Below are positions 57,208 through 62,755 of a DNA stretch of 62,755 nucleotides, one piece after another. The translations under genes and the position numbers were made by a program. The stretch is from positions 1 to 62,755 of IMG/VR virus record IMGVR_UViG_3300045973_000245. One strand, given 5' to 3'. Within the stretch, counting starts at the first letter, position 1; each line of letters opens with the position of its first letter. The notes under the pieces were generated by a model. That model made no database searches. It was not told the DNA's origin and worked only from the letters and a program-made list of their open reading frames with translations. The stretch is from a virus.

Positions 57208-59698
57208 ACTTTCGCACCGTAGCGAAGAAAAGATAGTGGACAGTATTGTTAAACTCTCTCAGATTATGGGGGAGGTTACTTACTATCCTTATCAACTTTC
57301 GTTCGCTCGTAGATTAACTCAGAGTATTGTCACAAATGAAGGCGCAACTCTTACCGCTCTATTTAGTCGGCAATGTATTGCTGAAAATTCCCTTATTATG
57401 GACCGTAATGGCAACATCTTGCCTATTCAAAAACATCCGAATGCATGGCTCACTGAAGCTGCTGCTCCTATTTGGGAGATAAAAACCTTCGGTGGGCATA
57501 CGATTAACTGTACAGAAGAACATCCTATTGCTACTCCTAGCGGATATGTGTCTGCTTTTTGTTTGAAACCATACGATAAAGTTATTGTTTTAGACAGATG
57601 GGATAAGTTTGGGGATGGACGTATCCCTGTAAAAGAGGGATACATTTCTATTAATAGTGATTTAGCTGAACTTGTTGGCTGGTTTACAGCCTATATCAAA
57701 ACAGATGATGAAGTAAAAATCATCGACGGGAAAGATAGAGTAGTCGAACTACTTACTAAATACTTTCCCGCTACCCCTCTCCGTACAACACGGAATCAAG
57801 CCATCATAAAGATTGATGGTCCTTTCAAAGCCTTTCTCAGAACCATGAAGTTTAACGCTTCTGGTTTCCCTGAGAACGTCAATTACTTCACCCGTTCCCA
57901 AACCATCAGTTTCTTTGCGCCCATTTTTAGATTAAAAGGCAAATCGTATAAGAAACCCACGACAGTTAAGACTATCATAAAGGGAGATAAGACTTTCTTG
58001 CTTTATGCAAAAGAGCATCTTAACAAGTTGGGGCTGCATGGTAATCTAGAAGTGTGGATAGGTGATTGTTTAATCTTTCAGTGTAATGATAACTACTTCC
58101 GCATGAAAGAACTTTTTGGAGATTTTCTTCCAAACAACTTTTTCCCACCACTTTATGTGTCTCGTAAGAGAACTAAAAAGATAACTCTTGGTGAAGATGG
58201 GGAAGAGTTAATGGAAACTAAAGTTTACTCTGTAAAAAAACTTGACAAACTAATGCCAGTGTGGGATACTACAATAGAAGATAAGGGTTGGTTCTTATGT
58301 TCTGGAGCTAAAGTACATAACTCAGGCAAGACTCAGGTAGTAGCTATGGTTACTGCTGCTTGTATGGTTATGCTTCCAAAATTAGCTGAAAAGTTTCCCC
58401 ACAATTTTGGGCTATTTATCAAAGGCTTTTGGGCGGGCTGCTTCGGACCCGTTGGAGAGCAAGCGGTGACGATGTTCGATAGAATTTACTCCGTTTTTAC
58501 GACAGAAACGACTAAGAAAATGTTCATCGAGGAATTGAAAATGCCAGTACCCGCGCAAGGTGGAGCAAGGGGTAACTTAATCAAGCTACAGAACAAGTCT
58601 TTTGTTCGTTATATGTCTTCAAGTAAACGCGCGAGGATTGAATCTAAGACCTATCACTTGATTATCTTAGATGAATGTCAGGACATGGAATCCTTCAAAG
58701 TGAAGAAATCTATTCTTCCAATGGGGGCTGCTGTAAACGCTACAGTTGTAGCAACAGGTACTCCTGATATTTATATTGGATTCTTCTATGATATGATTGA
58801 GAAGAATAAGCAACAAGATTTAGAAGGTGGTAAACAAGCTCATTTTGAGACAGATTATCTTGTTGCACAACGATACAATCCAATGTATAAAACTTTCGTA
58901 GCTAAGCAGAAGAAAGATTTACTAGAAGACTCCGATGAATTCAAGATGGCATATCGTCTTATCTGGCCTATCACAAAAGGTATGGTGTTTACTAAAGCCC
59001 AACTTGAGGAAAAAAGCTATGATAAGTCTCTAAGAATAGTTAAGAAATACAAAGAATCTTTATGTATTGCTGGTTTAGATTTAGGAAAAAGTCAAGACTC
59101 TACGATAGTTACAGTCATTAGACCATTTTGGGCAGATGCAGACGAAGAAGGAAACATGCCTAAACAGCTTCTAGATTGGCTAGAACTGGAGGGTGATGAG
59201 TGGGAAGTACAGTATCCAAAAGTAGTTGATTTTCTTGACAACTTTAACATTGATACTCTTGTCTGTGATAGCACAGGAGTAGGCGACCCGATTAGAGAGC
59301 ATTATACCGTTTTATTGCCGAAGGTGAATGTTGTTCCTTTTGTATTCAGCCCAACAACTAAAGATATAGGCTATAAATACTTGATGCAGGAGATTAATCA
59401 AAAACGAATGTTGATTCCTGCCCACACAACTACCAGAAACACAAACAGGTTTAAGAAGTTTGAGCTACAAATGACCACAATCAAGAAACATTATAGTGGT
59501 AAGTTCTTAAATCCATGTCCGGTAGACGCTGAAAAAGGGCATGATGATTATCCTGATTCACTAATGTTAGCTACTTTTGGAACGTACTTTGATACGATGC
59601 CAGAAATGGAAACTTCGGCTAACGATATCTTCTCCACATACAGAGACGGCTACGACCTTGGAAAGCTGTATTCGTCACACATTAGGAGAAATCAATAA
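57188..59698 (+). CDS. terL: Terminase large subunit, interrupted by an intein
   Basis: 836 aa precursor; about 520 aa after splicing, normal for TerL. Walker A is split: SRQ before and SGKT after the intein. Walker B ILDECQD, a nuclease-domain LDLGKSQDSTI and metal residues in CDSTGVG and KGHDDYPDS follow. It packages DNA into the prohead. The start is the ATG behind GGATAAGAATGG, overlapping the HNH gene. Confidence 0.92.
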   Translation: METTLVKLSHRSEEKIVDSIVKLSQIMGEVTYYPYQLSFARRLTQSIVTNEGATLTALFSRQCIAENSLIMDRNGNILPIQKHPNAWLTEAAAPIWEIKTFGGHTINCTEEHPIATPSGYVSAFCLKPYDKVIVLDRWDKFGDGRIPVKEGYISINSDLAELVGWFTAYIKTDDEVKIIDGKDRVVELLTKYFPATPLRTTRNQAIIKIDGPFKAFLRTMKFNASGFPENVNYFTRSQTISFFAPIFRLKGKSYKKPTTVKTIIKGDKTFLLYAKEHLNKLGLHGNLEVWIGDCLIFQCNDNYFRMKELFGDFLPNNFFPPLYVSRKRTKKITLGEDGEELMETKVYSVKKLDKLMPVWDTTIEDKGWFLCSGAKVHNSGKTQVVAMVTAACMVMLPKLAEKFPHNFGLFIKGFWAGCFGPVGEQAVTMFDRIYSVFTTETTKKMFIEELKMPVPAQGGARGNLIKLQNKSFVRYMSSSKRARIESKTYHLIILDECQDMESFKVKKSILPMGAAVNATVVATGTPDIYIGFFYDMIEKNKQQDLEGGKQAHFETDYLVAQRYNPMYKTFVAKQKKDLLEDSDEFKMAYRLIWPITKGMVFTKAQLEEKSYDKSLRIVKKYKESLCIAGLDLGKSQDSTIVTVIRPFWADADEEGNMPKQLLDWLELEGDEWEVQYPKVVDFLDNFNIDTLVCDSTGVGDPIREHYTVLLPKVNVVPFVFSPTTKDIGYKYLMQEINQKRMLIPAHTTTRNTNRFKKFELQMTTIKKHYSGKFLNPCPVDAEKGHDDYPDSLMLATFGTYFDTMPEMETSANDIFSTYRDGYDLGKLYSSHIRRNQ
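57374..58321 (+). mobile_element. Intein inside the terminase Walker A motif
   Basis: 316 aa, from Cys (first residue of CIAENSL) to Asn in VHN, with Ser of SGKT as the first downstream extein residue. Block B is TINCTEEHP with T-x-x-H. Block G is FLCSGAKVHN. A LAGLIDADG-like block C (ELVGWFTAYI) is present but the catalytic acidic residue is replaced, so the homing nuclease looks degenerate. It should self-splice to restore SRQ-SGKT. Confidence 0.93.
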
Positions 59699-59717
59699 TT
59701 AGCCGATATAAAGGTTA

Positions 59718-61328
59718 ATGAAGAAAACTAGTTTAGGTAAGGGGGTGATTAAAATAACATACGCAATGCCAGGAAATTTTGACTCGCAAGTTTTTGCTAG
59801 CACTTTCTTTGCTAATGCATATAACTTCGGGCCTGAACATACACATCGACTAGCAAAGTATCAAAATTGCTGGGATTTTTATGATGGTAAACATTGGAGT
59901 ATGGCTACCCCTGAAGGATATAAACAGGTTACAGTTAACTATACTAAAGTCTTTGTCAAAAAACTAAGACGATTTGCATTTCGTAATGGTTGGACAATGG
60001 ACTTTTCTCCAGAACAAGAAGCAGATAAGATAGATAAGTGGGTTAATGACGTTTGGGATGCTAATGATAGGTTTGATTTAACCAGTAAAATTGTTGAATT
60101 TGGTTCCATTTTCGGGGACTGGTATATCTATCCACAATGGTTGCCAGATGTAGAAATGGATTCTAAACTTCCAAAAAGTTCACAAGTAAAATTAACTGTT
60201 CTAGACCCAAGATATGTATTTCCTCAGTACAATAACAAGACAGGGGAAATGGAATTCTGTGTAATTCTTATTCCTTACGAGAATATTGAGCTTCAACCAG
60301 ACGGTAATTTTGAGTATGTCGCACGATTATATCGTGAAGTTCATACTAAAGACAAGATATTTATTCAAGATTTAGACGACCAAAATACTGTTGTCGAGGA
60401 AAGAGTAGTAGAAAACCCGCTAAAGAAAATTCTTGTTATACACGGAGTTCATCAAATACAAGCAGGAAGTAATTACGGAGCAGGTTTAGTGGAAGACCTT
60501 ATAGGACCACAAAAACTCTTCAACGAAAAGGTATCTAATATCTCGGAAATTCTAGACTACCATGCTGCACCGATTACTATTATCTACGGCGCTAAAGCTA
60601 GACAACTAGAAAAAGGTGCAAACAAGCTTTGGTCTGGTCTTCCAGCTAATGCTAAAGTTGAGAACTTATCAAGTGAAGGTAATATTCCTACTGCTAGAGA
60701 GTTCGTTCAAGACACAAAAACATGGATGCATGAACTAGCTAATATTCCAGAAGATGCTTTAGGAGCAAATAGAAAGATTAGCAACACATCTGCTGTTGCT
60801 TTATCCATTGACTTTGAGCCATTAATTGAACTTTCAGATGATGTTAGATTCTATTTCAATCAGGGAATAAAGGCTGTTAATGAGTTGGTAATTGATATTG
60901 GTCTTTATCTAGATGAGATTAAAACCAATCTTGAACCTCCAGCTAAATATGCAATGGGCATCGAACATGGTGCATTACTTCCAAGAGATAGGTCACTAGA
61001 CTTAGCCGATATGAACATGGAAATAACTATGGGTATTGAATCTAAAGCTGGTGCTTTGAAAAGACTAGGGAATACAAACCCACAAGAAAAACTTGATGAG
61101 ATTGATAAAGAAGTTGAAGCTGAGAAAAAACGAGCTATGGAATTAGCAACTAAATACATGGACCCAGCGATGGTTGCCCAAATTGGGAATCCAAATAACT
61201 TACCAGGGAAACCGCCTGTAGCTCCAGCGACTACAGTTCAAAAAGGTAAAGCAGGAAAAGCTGTGAACAATAGTGATGTAGTACACGGTCAACAAGTGGC
61301 AGACACAGCTAAGGCTAAAAAAGCTTAG
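59718..61328 (+). CDS. Portal protein
   Basis: 536 aa, of typical portal size, with a long helical C-terminal region and an Ala/Lys-rich tail. It follows the terminase and precedes a scaffold-like gene, the normal position. The exact start is uncertain: ATG 59718 is used, but a second ATG at 59766 follows a strong AAGGGGGTGAT site. It would form the packaging vertex ring. Confidence 0.88.
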   Translation: MKKTSLGKGVIKITYAMPGNFDSQVFASTFFANAYNFGPEHTHRLAKYQNCWDFYDGKHWSMATPEGYKQVTVNYTKVFVKKLRRFAFRNGWTMDFSPEQEADKIDKWVNDVWDANDRFDLTSKIVEFGSIFGDWYIYPQWLPDVEMDSKLPKSSQVKLTVLDPRYVFPQYNNKTGEMEFCVILIPYENIELQPDGNFEYVARLYREVHTKDKIFIQDLDDQNTVVEERVVENPLKKILVIHGVHQIQAGSNYGAGLVEDLIGPQKLFNEKVSNISEILDYHAAPITIIYGAKARQLEKGANKLWSGLPANAKVENLSSEGNIPTAREFVQDTKTWMHELANIPEDALGANRKISNTSAVALSIDFEPLIELSDDVRFYFNQGIKAVNELVIDIGLYLDEIKTNLEPPAKYAMGIEHGALLPRDRSLDLADMNMEITMGIESKAGALKRLGNTNPQEKLDEIDKEVEAEKKRAMELATKYMDPAMVAQIGNPNNLPGKPPVAPATTVQKGKAGKAVNNSDVVHGQQVADTAKAKKA

Positions 61329-61395
61329 CTTTATAAAGTAAATTAGTTATTTACCGATACCTATTAGTAGTAAATTTAAACGAAAGGTGGTGAAA

Positions 61396-61599
61396 ATGGC
61401 TACTAAGAACTTTCAACCGGATAAGGGAGCGAAGGTAACAGGCAGTTTAGCCAGTACGTTTACTGGTCACATTACCGAGCTTAGAAGTAAAGGTGAAGTC
61501 TCAAGTTCAGCGAACGCTAGTGCTTGGGCAAAAACCCTGAATGAAAGAGATTGGGAAAGTCCAATTGCAAAAACGGACAATCCTAACGACGATAGATAA
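61396..61599 (+). CDS. Hypothetical small protein between portal and scaffold
   Basis: 67 aa from the ATG behind AAAGGTGGTG. Ser/Thr-rich; no motif. Head-region small proteins here are often decoration or assembly factors, but nothing shows this. Confidence 0.5.
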   Translation: MATKNFQPDKGAKVTGSLASTFTGHITELRSKGEVSSSANASAWAKTLNERDWESPIAKTDNPNDDR

Positions 61600-61620
61600 A
61601 TCGTAAGAAAGGAGACAGAA

Positions 61621-62316
61621 ATGTCTGACGAACAAGACAAGGAACTTGAGTTGAAGAAAGAAGATGAGCAAGAAGATAAGATAGAGGAACCTAAAGTAGA
61701 TGTAAAGGCTCTAGATGTAGAGGCTCTTAGAAAAGCATTGCGCGAAGAAATCGCTGAAAGTATTCGCACCGAAGAAAAAGCAAAACTTTATCCTTCTATG
61801 GAGAAGTATAAAACTGATGCTAAAACAGCCTCAGATGCTAAAGATGCTGCTGAAGCCAAGCTAAAAGAGTATGAAACTAAGAATCTTTCTGCTGAAGAGC
61901 AAGTTGCTCAAAGGTATAAAGAACTGCAAGAATCGAATGAAATGTTAACCGAGAGATTTAACAAAGTAGTGGAAGAAGCCAATGGTCGAATTAATTCACT
62001 ACAAGTTGAATTAGCCAAGAAAGAAATACTCGCGGCTTATAAAGACGAGATTATTACTGGTATGGTTACAGGGGACACTATTGAGGAATTGCAACAAAGT
62101 GCCGAAAATGCACATAGAGAGTATAAAGCGATTGAAGAAAAGGCTCAGGCTAAGATAGCCGCAGTAGGAAAAGCACCTATTGGTTCAGGGTTAGCCCAAC
62201 CAAATAGCGATAAATTAAATGTTAGTCCTACATTAGCCGATATTAAGAAGGTAACGAATCTTAAAGAGTGGGATAAAGTAAAAACCAAACTCTTAGAGGA
62301 TGCTTTAAAACAATAA
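61621..62316 (+). CDS. Scaffold-like protein
   Basis: 231 aa, Lys/Glu-rich with long coiled-coil from about residue 35 to 160 and an acidic N terminus, as in phage scaffolding proteins. It lies between portal and major capsid genes. AAAGGAGACAG precedes the ATG. Confidence 0.8.
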   Translation: MSDEQDKELELKKEDEQEDKIEEPKVDVKALDVEALRKALREEIAESIRTEEKAKLYPSMEKYKTDAKTASDAKDAAEAKLKEYETKNLSAEEQVAQRYKELQESNEMLTERFNKVVEEANGRINSLQVELAKKEILAAYKDEIITGMVTGDTIEELQQSAENAHREYKAIEEKAQAKIAAVGKAPIGSGLAQPNSDKLNVSPTLADIKKVTNLKEWDKVKTKLLEDALKQ

Positions 62317-62347
62317 CGAAATTGTGAGAGGGGGTGAATAACTTAAA

Positions 62348-62755
62348 ATGACAAATTATCTAACTACTGCTCTTGCAGCTACGGGTACAGGTGCTAACCC
62401 CCCTCTAAACGTAAGGCTTTCAGAACTAGTTCTTACTATTTATAGTAAGGAGATTATGTTCCAAGCTATGCCTGCATTCAAATTTGACCAGTTTGCCACA
62501 GTTAAGACGGACCTATCCGCCACTCCCGGTAAAGCAATTACTTTCTTCAAATACAACAACCTGACTCCAGGTGGTCCATTAGTTGAAGGTTATCCGATGC
62601 AGACTCAAGCTCTAGCAGGTTCTCAGATTAGCATAACAGTAGGTGAATACGGTAACGCTGTTGCTGTATCTAACTTACTTTTAGCTACATCGTTCATTGA
62701 TGTTATGGCTGGTGCTGCAAAACTACTAGGTGATGATTACGTTCGTGTTGTTGAC
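62348..62755 (+). CDS. Major capsid protein, N4-gp56 family (partial)
   Basis: 136 aa visible; the gene runs off the window. Opening 'NVRLSELVLTIYSKEIMFQAMPAFKFDQFA' and 'ITFFKYNNLTPGGPLVEGYPM' match N4-gp56-type HK97-fold capsid proteins. The ATG is at the end of AGGGGGTGAATAACTTAAA. Confidence 0.9.
   Translation, partial: MTNYLTTALAATGTGANPPLNVRLSELVLTIYSKEIMFQAMPAFKFDQFATVKTDLSATPGKAITFFKYNNLTPGGPLVEGYPMQTQALAGSQISITVGEYGNAVAVSNLLLATSFIDVMAGAAKLLGDDYVRVVD

Overview
The window is part of the genome of a large tailed bacteriophage (Caudoviricetes). Every supported gene lies on the + strand. Genes are short and packed, mostly joined by ATGA or TAATG overlaps. The right end carries a morphogenesis series: terminase large subunit, portal, scaffold-like protein and an N4-gp56-type major capsid protein cut by the window edge. 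A family A DNA polymerase, DnaB-like helicase, primase, ssDNA-binding protein and RecA homologue supply replication, so a lytic life style is likely; no integrase or repressor was seen. The DNA is AT-rich, Shine-Dalgarno sites are strong (AAGGAGG-like) and GTG and TTG starts are common. The host cannot be named from the sequence.

Layout. 1-6.8 kb: microproteins (zinc-binding, SH3-like and membrane types), six of the window's structured RNAs including tRNAs for Tyr, Ile(GAT), Ile(TAT), Lys and Trp, an RNA ligase, a CCA-adding enzyme, and a 75-nt RNA resembling the tRNA-like domain of tmRNA without any tag reading frame. 6.8-11 kb: a ubiquitin-like conjugation module in the order Ubl, E2-like protein fused to tandem Cys repeats, JAMM peptidase, E1-like ThiF protein. 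11.5-20 kb: replication genes (degenerate helicase loader, helicase, primase, SNF2-type helicase), tRNA-Leu and a lipoprotein pair. 20-33 kb: accessory metabolism and RNA maintenance (SLOG protein, phosphoesterase, Pth2, RlaP-type nucleotidyltransferase, PRPP synthetase plus nicotinamide phosphoribosyltransferase, RtcB) between many microproteins. 33-43.5 kb: SSB, DNA polymerase, RecA, three PD-(D/E)XK nucleases, a SpoVS-like protein and a zincin. 43.5-57 kb: B12-dependent ribonucleotide reductase, dCMP deaminase, a glycan/sugar locus, and two HNH-AP2 homing endonucleases. 57-62.7 kb: intein-split terminase and the start of the head genes.

How the parts may work together. RNA ligase, RtcB, CCA-adding enzyme, Pth2 and the tRNA set fit a phage that repairs and resupplies tRNAs under attack. 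PRPP synthetase plus NAMPT fits rebuilding of NAD+. The Ubl-E2-JAMM-E1 cluster is a complete-looking protein-modification system with a processable Gly-Gly near the Ubl C terminus. Together with the mini-tmRNA-like RNA it is the most unusual content of the window. The glycosyltransferase, methyltransferase and nucleotidyltransferase group suggests that a glycan is built or modified, perhaps on the virion.
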